A stretch of DNA of 12,485 bases, taken from the NCBI GenBank assembly GCA_013298375.1, contig JAAFHM010000094.1, positions 1 through 12,485 of the forward strand, in the 5' to 3' direction. The first letter of the stretch is position 1, and every line of letters begins with the position of its first letter. Under the pieces are notes generated by a model, which was not told the DNA's origin, did not search any database, and saw only the letters and a program-made list of their open reading frames with translations. Shown one piece after another: positions 7,279-12,485 of the stretch. The stretch is from Ignavibacteria bacterium (lineage in GTDB: Bacteria; Bacteroidota; Ignavibacteria; Kapaibacteriales; UBA4661). The position numbers and the translations under genes were made by a program.

Positions 7279-7938
7279 CTAGCGTTCAAGAATCTCGCAG
7301 AAACAGGCATTGATGCCTTTGCGCACACCATTACCTTCTTCATGTAGGTCTTGTTTCGTAAAGCCGATAGTGATATGCGGATAGAAATGAAGAGGGTCCC
7401 AGAGCGATGCTTCTCCGCCCTTGGCAACATAGCGGTCAAAAATCGCGCGGCGAATATTCACAAGGTCTTCCGAGCGCACGACGACAAAATATGATTGCTC
7501 CGGCTTTTCTTCAAGGCTGACTTGGGCGCGTCCGAGACACAAGGGCGTAAAACGGGCGTTTTGAATAGCCATGTTCGTGGCAATTTCGTTGATGTCCTTC
7601 ATTGTCAATACTTTTCCCAAGACCTGCGAAAATTCCGGCGGCGAAATCACGGTAATATGCGCTTCGCCTCTGTTTTTGAGTGTCTGATTCACCTGTTTTT
7701 CCAATGCCTTCCACAGCGCCTCGGCGGGCGAAAAAGGAAGATTCATGCTGAGATAATTGTCAAATGCTCCAGTGCCTTCGTGTGCCAGAAACGGCGTAGG
7801 TGCGTGGATGGCACTACTGAGCGTGAGCGATATTGCCGAAGGAAAACGTCCTTTTTCAGGCGTTTGCGCTGGCAGAAATATTGGCGCAATGAAGCAAAAA
7901 AGCGCTATGCAGGCGATGTGGAATCGTGAAGTAAGCAT
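7279..7938 (-). CDS. Exported 2H phosphoesterase-like protein (2'-5' RNA ligase/CPDase fold)
   Basis: A 219-residue protein with the two catalytic-type motifs of the 2H superfamily: HITV at 94-97 (in GEAHITVISPPEF) and HITI at 188-191 (in FYPHITIGFT), 94 residues apart. Proteins with paired HxT/S motifs hydrolyse 2',3'-cyclic phosphates or 2'-5' phosphodiester bonds on RNA or nucleotides. The ATG at 7938 is preferred over the frame's upper limit (8046) because it starts a signal peptide: a hydrophobic core, residues 8-22, with a likely cleavage after LPA (residues 22-24). The protein should therefore leave the cytoplasm, unusual for an enzyme class that mostly acts on intracellular RNA. It is the first gene of a possible operon with the sigma54 activator (27 bp downstream). 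The exact subfamily and substrate are unknown to me; 2H assignment is good, activity is inferred. Confidence 0.75.
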   Translation of the reverse strand: MLTSRFHIACIALFCFIAPIFLPAQTPEKGRFPSAISLTLSSAIHAPTPFLAHEGTGAFDNYLSMNLPFSPAEALWKALEKQVNQTLKNRGEAHITVISPPEFSQVLGKVLTMKDINEIATNMAIQNARFTPLCLGRAQVSLEEKPEQSYFVVVRSEDLVNIRRAIFDRYVAKGGEASLWDPLHFYPHITIGFTKQDLHEEGNGVRKGINACFCEILER

Positions 7939-8056
7939 GATTATTTGTTTCTTGTCCCTTGAAATATGTTTCTTAAACGGAGGCGAATATACAGATTTTT
8001 TGCGATTTGGGTGCATACCAAGCGCGAGACTGCTCTCTGGAAACATCGGGATTCGC

Positions 8057-8088
8057 GTTGGTTAGTTGCCTGAAAGTGCGTACATTTG
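8057..8088 (+). promoter_or_regulatory. Candidate Bacteroidota-type promoter for the DedA gene
   Basis: TACATTTG at 8081-8088 fits the Bacteroidota -7 consensus TAnnTTTG exactly, and GTTG at 8057-8060, 20 bp upstream, is a three-of-four fit to the -33 TTTG. This would start RNA near 8095, giving a ~47-nt leader before the ATG at 8142. It lies in the 203-bp divergent gap shared with the 2H gene. The motif is short: the same octamer occurs at 3884-3891 with no gene behind it. Confidence 0.4.
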
Positions 8089-8141
8089 CAGGATATTTTC
8101 ATGGCTTTCGCTTCATTTTATCACTATTGACCGACATTTTC

Positions 8142-8780
8142 ATGGAATCACTGCAATCGCTCATTGATATTTTTCTGCATCTCGACAAGCATCTTGGCGA
8201 AATTATTAGTCAATATGGAACAACGACATACGCAATTCTTTTCACAATCATTTTTGCCGAAACCGGGCTTATCATCGCGCCCTTTTTGCCGGGTGATTCG
8301 CTTCTTTTTGCTGCCGGAGCGCTTGCTGCCGCGACTGGCGTACTCGATCCGCTCACGCTTGTCCTGCTTCTCAGTGTGGCGGCGATTGCTGGCGACACCG
8401 TAAATTATTGGGTTGGCAAAACGTATGGTTTGAAGGTATTGCAAAAATTTCCTTTTATCAAAAAGGAGCATATCGAATACACCAAAAAATTTTACGAAAA
8501 ACACGGCGGCAAAACGATTATCCTCGCACGGTTTTTGCCCATTGTACGGACGTTTGCACCATTTGTTGCCGGAATCGGAACGATGAATTATTCACGTTTT
8601 ATTCTTTACAACATCGTCGGCGGCATCGCATGGGTGGCATCATTTATTTATCTCGGGTATTTTTTTGGTAATCTCCCCGTCATCAAACGGAATTTTTCGT
8701 TGATTATTCTCGGCATTATCATCGTGTCGGTATTGCCGGGCGTGATAGAGTTCGTGCGCCATCGGCTCAAAAAAGCGTAA
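8142..8780 (+). CDS. DedA-family integral membrane protein
   Basis: A 212-residue DedA (SNARE_assoc/VTT) protein of the inner membrane. The family includes lipid-carrier translocases (undecaprenyl phosphate, phosphatidylethanolamine) and proteins needed for envelope homeostasis and proton-motive force. Residues known to be essential in E. coli YqjA/YghB have counterparts here: Glu40 (in FAETGL), Asp52 (in FLPGDSLL), Arg130 (LARFLP) and Arg136 (VRTFAP). The GTMNYSRF motif (146-153) and a C-terminal hydrophobic helix (about 185-203) are also typical. The ATG at 8142 is chosen because homologues begin near this point; an open frame back to 8007 would add 45 unlikely residues. No Shine-Dalgarno is seen. 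miaB follows 63 bp downstream on the same strand and may share the transcript. Which lipid it moves cannot be told from sequence. Confidence 0.93.
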   Translation: MESLQSLIDIFLHLDKHLGEIISQYGTTTYAILFTIIFAETGLIIAPFLPGDSLLFAAGALAAATGVLDPLTLVLLLSVAAIAGDTVNYWVGKTYGLKVLQKFPFIKKEHIEYTKKFYEKHGGKTIILARFLPIVRTFAPFVAGIGTMNYSRFILYNIVGGIAWVASFIYLGYFFGNLPVIKRNFSLIILGIIIVSVLPGVIEFVRHRLKKA

Positions 8781-8843
8781 TGCCGTATGACGATTTGAGA
8801 CGCGATTTCCCCTTTCCACTGTTTTTATCTATTTCTACGCACC

Positions 8844-10304
8844 ATGTTCGATTTACCTGTTCTTAACGCATCAGAAACCAGCTTGGAATCTCACTTGCTC
8901 TCGCCGACACTCCATGATAATGTTCTGCAAAGCAGTCCCAAGCCTCATTCTTCGCCGAATGCTCGCAAACTTTACGTCGAAACCTACGGTTGCCAGATGA
9001 ACGTCAGCGATTCGGAAATTGTCAAAAGCGTGATGAATCAAAGCGGCTATGCAATGACGGACAAGCCCGACGATGCCGATGTGATTTTGCTCAATACCTG
9101 TGCGATACGTGAGAATGCCGAGCGAAAAATTCACGAGCGGCTCATGCACTTGAAATTTTACAAAAAGCGCCGTCGAAATCTTGTCGTGGGCGTACTGGGC
9201 TGTATGGCGGAGCGGATGCGGGACGAACTCATGGAAACCAAGCAAATCGTTGATGTTGTTGTCGGACCAGATGAGTATCGCAAACTACCGGAGATTGTTG
9301 CCCGCGCCGAAGCAGGTGAAAAGGGCATTGCCGTCAAACTTTCTCGCGTCGAAACCTACGATGATATTGAGCCACTTCGCACCGAAGGGGTGAGCGCTTG
9401 GATTTCAATTATGCGGGGGTGCGACAAATTTTGTACATTTTGCGTTGTGCCATTCACACGTGGACGCGAGCGTTCACGCGGTTTGCCGCTCATTGTTACC
9501 GAAGCGCAGCAGCTATGGGACGCGGGATTTAAGGAAATTACCCTTTTGGGGCAAAATGTCAATAGTTATCGCGATGAAGGCGCGGGTACGGACTTCGCCG
9601 ACTTGCTCAAAGCCACAGCCCGCGCCGTTCCTCAGATGCGGATTCGTTACAGCACGTCGCATCCTTACGATATGAGCGATAAGCTGATTGCGACAATGGC
9701 GGAATACGACAATATTTGCAAGTATATTCATTTGCCCGTTCAGTCCGGCTCTGACCGCGTGTTGGAGGCAATGAATCGCCATTACACCGTTGCGCACTAC
9801 AAAGAGCGCCTTCGTACAATCCGCGATTTTATGCCGCATTGCGCTCTTTCGACGGATATTATTGTTGGGTTTCCAACGGAAACTGCGGATGAACACCGCA
9901 TGACGGCTGATTTGATGGCAGAAGTACGTTTCGATGGGGCGTTTATGTTCCTCTATTCGCCCAGAGAAGGCACCAAAGCGTGGAAAATGGAAGACGACGT
10001 GCCTCACGACGAGAAAGTACGCCGTTTGAATGAAATTATCGCCCAGCAACAGGATATTTCCAACGAAATCAATCAACGCGCGATCGGCACAACGGAGCGT
10101 GTTTTGGTCGAAGGTCCCAGCCGCCGCAACCCCGAAACCGCATGGTTTGGGCGTACCGATACAAACAAAATCGTAGTATTCCCGCACGTGACCAATCAGG
10201 AAGCGAGTGTTGCTGCGGGCTATGTGATTGGCGATACAATAAACATCCGTATTACCAAGGCTTCCCCCGCCATGCTCACTGGTGTTGTGGAGACAATTTC
10301 TTGA
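8844..10304 (+). CDS. miaB: tRNA-2-methylthio-N6-isopentenyladenosine37 synthase MiaB
   Basis: A radical-SAM methylthiotransferase that adds a methylthio group to i6A37 of tRNAs reading UNN codons. The 486 residues show the full three-domain order. The N-terminal UPF0004 domain has the cluster-binding Cys50 (ETYGCQMN), Cys86 (NTCAIRENAE) and Cys120 (LGCMAER). The radical-SAM core has Cys193, Cys197 and Cys200 (RGCDKFCTFCVVPFTRG), followed by GQNVNSY and HLPVQSGSDRVL. A C-terminal TRAM domain runs from about 415 to 484. NTCAIRENAE and the GQNVNSY context favour MiaB over RimO or MtaB. The first ~40 residues, rich in Ser and Pro, precede the conserved fold and may be disordered; the true start could be slightly later. 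No Shine-Dalgarno is visible. The gene is downstream of DedA and convergent with the next gene. Confidence 0.97.
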   Translation: MFDLPVLNASETSLESHLLSPTLHDNVLQSSPKPHSSPNARKLYVETYGCQMNVSDSEIVKSVMNQSGYAMTDKPDDADVILLNTCAIRENAERKIHERLMHLKFYKKRRRNLVVGVLGCMAERMRDELMETKQIVDVVVGPDEYRKLPEIVARAEAGEKGIAVKLSRVETYDDIEPLRTEGVSAWISIMRGCDKFCTFCVVPFTRGRERSRGLPLIVTEAQQLWDAGFKEITLLGQNVNSYRDEGAGTDFADLLKATARAVPQMRIRYSTSHPYDMSDKLIATMAEYDNICKYIHLPVQSGSDRVLEAMNRHYTVAHYKERLRTIRDFMPHCALSTDIIVGFPTETADEHRMTADLMAEVRFDGAFMFLYSPREGTKAWKMEDDVPHDEKVRRLNEIIAQQQDISNEINQRAIGTTERVLVEGPSRRNPETAWFGRTDTNKIVVFPHVTNQEASVAAGYVIGDTINIRITKASPAMLTGVVETIS

Positions 10305-10319
10305 TATACTGCAAAAAGT

Positions 10320-10355
10320 AACTGATTAATCCGTATGGTTCGTGGACAGTTTTTT
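10320..10355 (+). terminator. Possible intrinsic terminator after miaB
   Basis: AACTG (10320-10324) pairs with CAGTT (10347-10351), extended by TCC/GGA with flanking G-T pairs above a 5-nt bulge, and the stem is followed directly by a T run (10350-10355). The position, 16 bp after the miaB stop and between convergent genes, suits a terminator, but the bulge makes the hairpin weak. Confidence 0.35.
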
Positions 10356-10386
10356 AATACTCCATAGACATTTTGTGCCTAGAATC

Positions 10387-10803
10387 TTATCTCGCTCTGT
10401 GCTGCCGCACTGTCCACAGTTCAATGCCAATCACTCCAAAAACAATAGCTATTTCCCCCAGAAAATACGCCACACCGAGTTTTGTCAATAAGGAGAAATC
10501 TATCACCACGAGCGTAAAAGTAAGGCAGCAATAGAGAAAATTCGCCAGTGCAATCACTCGCATAAATGGTTTCCACGCTTGCGGATTAAGGGTGAAGCAG
10601 CCTAGCGAATACGCTGCAAAGCCAAAGGCGGGGTACGAAAGTTTCATCGCAATTTCCGGCGGCATACCGAAAATTCCTTCCAGTGGGGCAATCAGGAACA
10701 CCAGCAACAGTGCCGAAAGCATTGCTCCCAAGCCATCTAGCAAAAAGACATTGCGTGGCTTGGATGTGAGCGTTTGTGCGATTGGTGAGGTGTTTTTTGT
10801 CAT
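10387..10803 (-). CDS. Small four-helix membrane protein of unknown function
   Basis: A 138-residue protein with four predicted membrane helices at about 19-40, 53-71, 82-101 and 108-130, a Ser/Thr-rich polar N-terminus and a basic C-terminal tail (VRQHRAR). FLLDGLGAMLSALLL opening the first helix and ANFLYCCLTF in the third look like a conserved family I recall from Bacteroidota hypothetical proteins, but I cannot name a domain. The ATG at 10803 is preferred over the open frame's limit at 10932, since it lies 7 bp after the stop of the MDR oxidoreductase gene and avoids a long overlap. It is the last gene of the three-gene minus-strand cassette. No catalytic motif is seen; a transporter or a membrane partner for the neighbouring proteins are both open possibilities. 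Confidence 0.72.
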   Translation of the reverse strand: MTKNTSPIAQTLTSKPRNVFLLDGLGAMLSALLLVFLIAPLEGIFGMPPEIAMKLSYPAFGFAAYSLGCFTLNPQAWKPFMRVIALANFLYCCLTFTLVVIDFSLLTKLGVAYFLGEIAIVFGVIGIELWTVRQHRAR

Positions 10804-10810
10804 AGAAATT

Positions 10811-11755
10811 TCACAAGTGCTTGATAACAACATTTCCTTTTTTATGCCCCAAATCCACGTATCTGTGAGCTTCGACAAGCTGCTCAAAAGGATACACCTT
10901 GTCAATAATGGGCTTGAGTTTGCCGTCCGCAATCATTTTGTCCAGTGTTTCCAAGTGTTCGCGCTTTTCCGACGTTGGGGACATAATTGAGGCGAATTTC
11001 CCTTCTTGACGCAGAAGTCGCTTCCGTATTGCTGTCTCCAACTTTCCAACAGCATCGAAAACAATATCAAACTTCTCAGTACACTCAGTGAAGTCTTGTT
11101 TGGTGTAATCCAAAACATTCTCAGCACCCAGAGACCTTACCAAATCTGCGTTCTCGCCGCTACACACGCCTGTAACATTTGCGCCAAAAGCACGGGCAAT
11201 CTGTACCGCAAACGTCCCGACACTGCCCGAAGCTCCATAAACAAGAACCTTTGGGGCTTGTCGAATATTTGCTTTCAAGAGCAAATCCAATGCCGTCATG
11301 CCGCCGACAGGTAGTGCCGCAGCCTCTTCAAATGTGAGGTTTTGCGGTTTCGGGGCGATAACGTTTTGTTTGCCCATCTCCGGGATGCAAACATAATCGG
11401 CGTAGGAGCCTTGTTTCAAGCCTGTTGTCGTACCATAGACTGCATCGCCTTTTTTCCACGATTGCACATCGTTGCCAACATCTTCTACAATGCCCGAAAA
11501 TTCATAGCCCAAAATAGGATTGCGCGGCTTGGTTATCCCGAAGAGCAAGCGAATAAAGAGCGTGTACAAGGCAGATCCGGGGTATATTCCTTTGCGAATC
11601 CAGAGAGATCCCGCAGAAACGCTGGACGCGTGGACTTTGACAAGGATCTCGTTGGGCTTTGGAACAGGTTTCGGAACGTCGGCAAGGCGCAGTACATCAG
11701 GTGTGCCGTATTCGGTGTAGATAAAGGCTTTCATTGTGTTCACTATGGTTTTCAT
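10811..11755 (-). CDS. Zinc-independent MDR-family oxidoreductase (NAD(P)H:quinone reductase-like)
   Basis: A 314-residue medium-chain dehydrogenase/reductase. The N-terminal GroES-like domain (about 8-130; MKAFIYTEYGTPDVLRL, then LGYEFSGIVEDVG) is followed by a Rossmann domain with the nucleotide loop GASGSVG (174-180) after VLVY. Neither the catalytic-zinc Cys (SSVSAGSLW stands in its place) nor the four-Cys structural-zinc loop is present, so it belongs to the zinc-free quinone oxidoreductase/enoyl reductase branch, using NAD(P)H on quinones or activated alkenes. The ATG at 11755 overlaps the stop of the preceding gene as ATGA, a sign of translational coupling; the ATG at 11734, where the conserved fold begins, is the alternative and gives 307 residues. 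An open frame back to 11992 is an overlap artefact. Cytoplasmic; substrate unknown. Confidence 0.92.
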   Translation of the reverse strand: MKTIVNTMKAFIYTEYGTPDVLRLADVPKPVPKPNEILVKVHASSVSAGSLWIRKGIYPGSALYTLFIRLLFGITKPRNPILGYEFSGIVEDVGNDVQSWKKGDAVYGTTTGLKQGSYADYVCIPEMGKQNVIAPKPQNLTFEEAAALPVGGMTALDLLLKANIRQAPKVLVYGASGSVGTFAVQIARAFGANVTGVCSGENADLVRSLGAENVLDYTKQDFTECTEKFDIVFDAVGKLETAIRKRLLRQEGKFASIMSPTSEKREHLETLDKMIADGKLKPIIDKVYPFEQLVEAHRYVDLGHKKGNVVIKHL

Positions 11756-12141
11756 GCTGCTTGTCCTTTCCAATTCCACGCAGTCCAAATAGTCAGTACA
11801 TTGAAAATCAAACCCACGCCGAGCAAGTATCTGTCGTACATTGAGGGATAGGTGTGAATACTCAGGGCGGTCAGCGCAAAGAATAATCCGGCAACGATGA
11901 TATTTGCCCAACGGTTTACGGGCTGGCTCAAAACGAGCGAGAGATATACCATAAAAATCTGAATGGACATCAAAATGGCGACGGACAGCCAATGTACTTG
12001 CGTGAAGTTGTTGGTCTCACCCATTCGCGCTACGTCGCCAGTCATCAGGCGCAGTACGTCGCCAAAAAGATTGGTGAGCATCAGCGCAATCCACAGGGCG
12101 GAAAGGTGGATTCTGACAATATCTATTTGGATAGTATTCAT
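11752..12141 (-). CDS. DUF6326-like four-helix membrane protein
   Basis: A 129-residue hydrophobic protein with about four membrane helices (about 10-32, 50-72, 77-97 and 103-123). LSALWIALMLTNLFGDVLRL near the start and NRWANIIVAG in the middle resemble the DUF6326 family, whose function is not known; this is from memory of the family pattern. It is the first gene of the cassette, preceded by a good ribosome-binding site (GGAG 7 nt before the ATG), and its stop codon overlaps the start of the MDR oxidoreductase gene. DUF6326-type proteins are often seen near redox or stress genes, but no activity can be assigned from this sequence. Confidence 0.78.
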   Translation of the reverse strand: MNTIQIDIVRIHLSALWIALMLTNLFGDVLRLMTGDVARMGETNNFTQVHWLSVAILMSIQIFMVYLSLVLSQPVNRWANIIVAGLFFALTALSIHTYPSMYDRYLLGVGLIFNVLTIWTAWNWKGQAA

Positions 12142-12184
12142 ACGGTTTCTCCGTTATTATTGTAAAATATTTTTGACAAAATTA
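12142..12184 (-). promoter_or_regulatory. Leader of the membrane-oxidoreductase cassette: -7-like box, AT palindrome, Shine-Dalgarno
   Basis: On the minus strand TAATTTTG (12184-12177) fits TAnnTTTG exactly, with only a T-rich stretch in place of a clear -33 box; it would start RNA near 12170. An imperfect palindrome at 12160-12179 (TTGT arms outside an AAAATATTTTT core, 16 of 20 positions symmetrical) overlaps the box and the start point, where a repressor or Crp/Fnr protein could act. GGAG at 12152-12149 is 7 nt before the ATG, one of the few good Shine-Dalgarno sites in the window; it lies in a small ACGG/CCGT inverted repeat (12142-12154). Confidence 0.4.
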
Positions 12185-12243
12185 CGGAGGGTGTACGCCA
12201 AAAAACGTTCACTTTAGGTAATAAATGCAAGGGCAAGAAAAAA

Positions 12244-12485
12244 TCATGCTTGTATTTCTTCAGCAATGCGTTTGCGAATGCGGCTCAGGGATTGCGGAGT
12301 AATGCCGAGATAACTGGCAAGCTGGTGTTGCGGGACACGCTGCGCCAAATCAGGGCGGGCGCGAAGGAGATTCAAATAGCGCTGTTCGGGGCTGGAAGTT
12401 TTGAAATCATCCAGTGTGGCTTGGTTTTTTGCAAGAAGATCTTCGGAAAGCAAGAGGCAGAGGGTTTGGAAGCGCGGAAACTTCT
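12244..12485 (-). CDS. Crp/Fnr-family transcriptional regulator (C-terminal part, N-terminus beyond window)
   Basis: The frame is open from the right edge to a TGA at 12244-12246, giving the last 80 residues of a longer protein. The part SSPEQRYLNLLRARPDLAQRV followed by PQHQLASYLGITPQSLSRIRKRI is the signature of the Crp/Fnr-type winged HTH: the RYLxLL segment after the dimer helix, then the recognition helix LGITPQSLSRIRK. This sub-type is common in Bacteroidota, where a cNMP-binding-like N-terminal domain of unknown ligand precedes it. The sensor domain lies outside the window, so ligand and metal-cluster content cannot be judged. It ends 102 bp before the DUF6326-MDR-membrane cassette on the same strand and is the obvious candidate for controlling it. 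Confidence 0.92.
   Translation of the reverse strand, partial: KFPRFQTLCLLLSEDLLAKNQATLDDFKTSSPEQRYLNLLRARPDLAQRVPQHQLASYLGITPQSLSRIRKRIAEEIQA

Noticed and set aside
9513..10187. Minus-strand open frame of 224 codons
   Set aside because: It is antisense to the middle of miaB, with no domain and no independent support.
11342..11851. Plus-strand open frame of 169 codons
   Set aside because: It is antisense to the MDR oxidoreductase and the end of the DUF6326-like gene.
11756..11992. N-terminal extension of the MDR oxidoreductase
   Set aside because: The extension has no family similarity and would overlap most of the DUF6326-like gene; the ATGA overlap at 11752-11755 is the better start.

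Overview
The window reads as an ordinary chromosomal stretch from a bacterium of the Bacteroidota/Chlorobiota (FCB) side. The grounds are indirect. Most genes lack a recognisable Shine-Dalgarno sequence, at least two leaders carry matches to the Bacteroidota-type -7 box TAnnTTTG, and the NFACT protein and sigma54 activator resemble that lineage's versions. The assignment rests on pattern recognition without any database search. No rRNA, tRNA, CRISPR array, transposase or prophage gene is visible.

Region 1 (positions 1-7938, all minus strand). In transcription order it holds: an exported 2H phosphoesterase-like protein; a sigma54 activator (AAA+ plus Fis-type helix-turn-helix, no sensor domain); a divergent NFACT/RqcH-like protein; a secreted leucine-rich-repeat protein; riboflavin synthase (ribE); the nucleotidase SurE; and the start of a PAS-domain sensor that runs off the left edge. 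The first three are 27-30 bp apart and could be one transcript. SurE and the PAS gene are 24 bp apart and probably co-transcribed. The gaps around the LRR gene (269 bp upstream, 85 bp downstream) and ribE/surE (258 bp, with a repeat-like sequence) suggest separate units.

Region 2 (8142-10304, plus strand). A DedA-family membrane protein is followed by miaB, which makes the ms2i6A37 tRNA modification. A good match to the Bacteroidota promoter lies in the divergent leader, and a possible terminator follows miaB.

Region 3 (10387-12485, minus strand). A Crp/Fnr-type regulator, cut by the right edge, precedes a compact three-gene cassette: a DUF6326-like membrane protein, a zinc-free MDR oxidoreductase (joined by an ATGA stop/start overlap) and a small four-helix membrane protein. 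The cassette leader contains a -7-like box overlapped by an AT-rich imperfect palindrome, so local control by the adjacent regulator is plausible.

I found no clearly new system. The points most worth a second look are the exported 2H enzyme beside a sensorless sigma54 activator and an NFACT protein whose N-terminal signature residues are altered, and the Crp/Fnr-linked membrane-oxidoreductase cassette.
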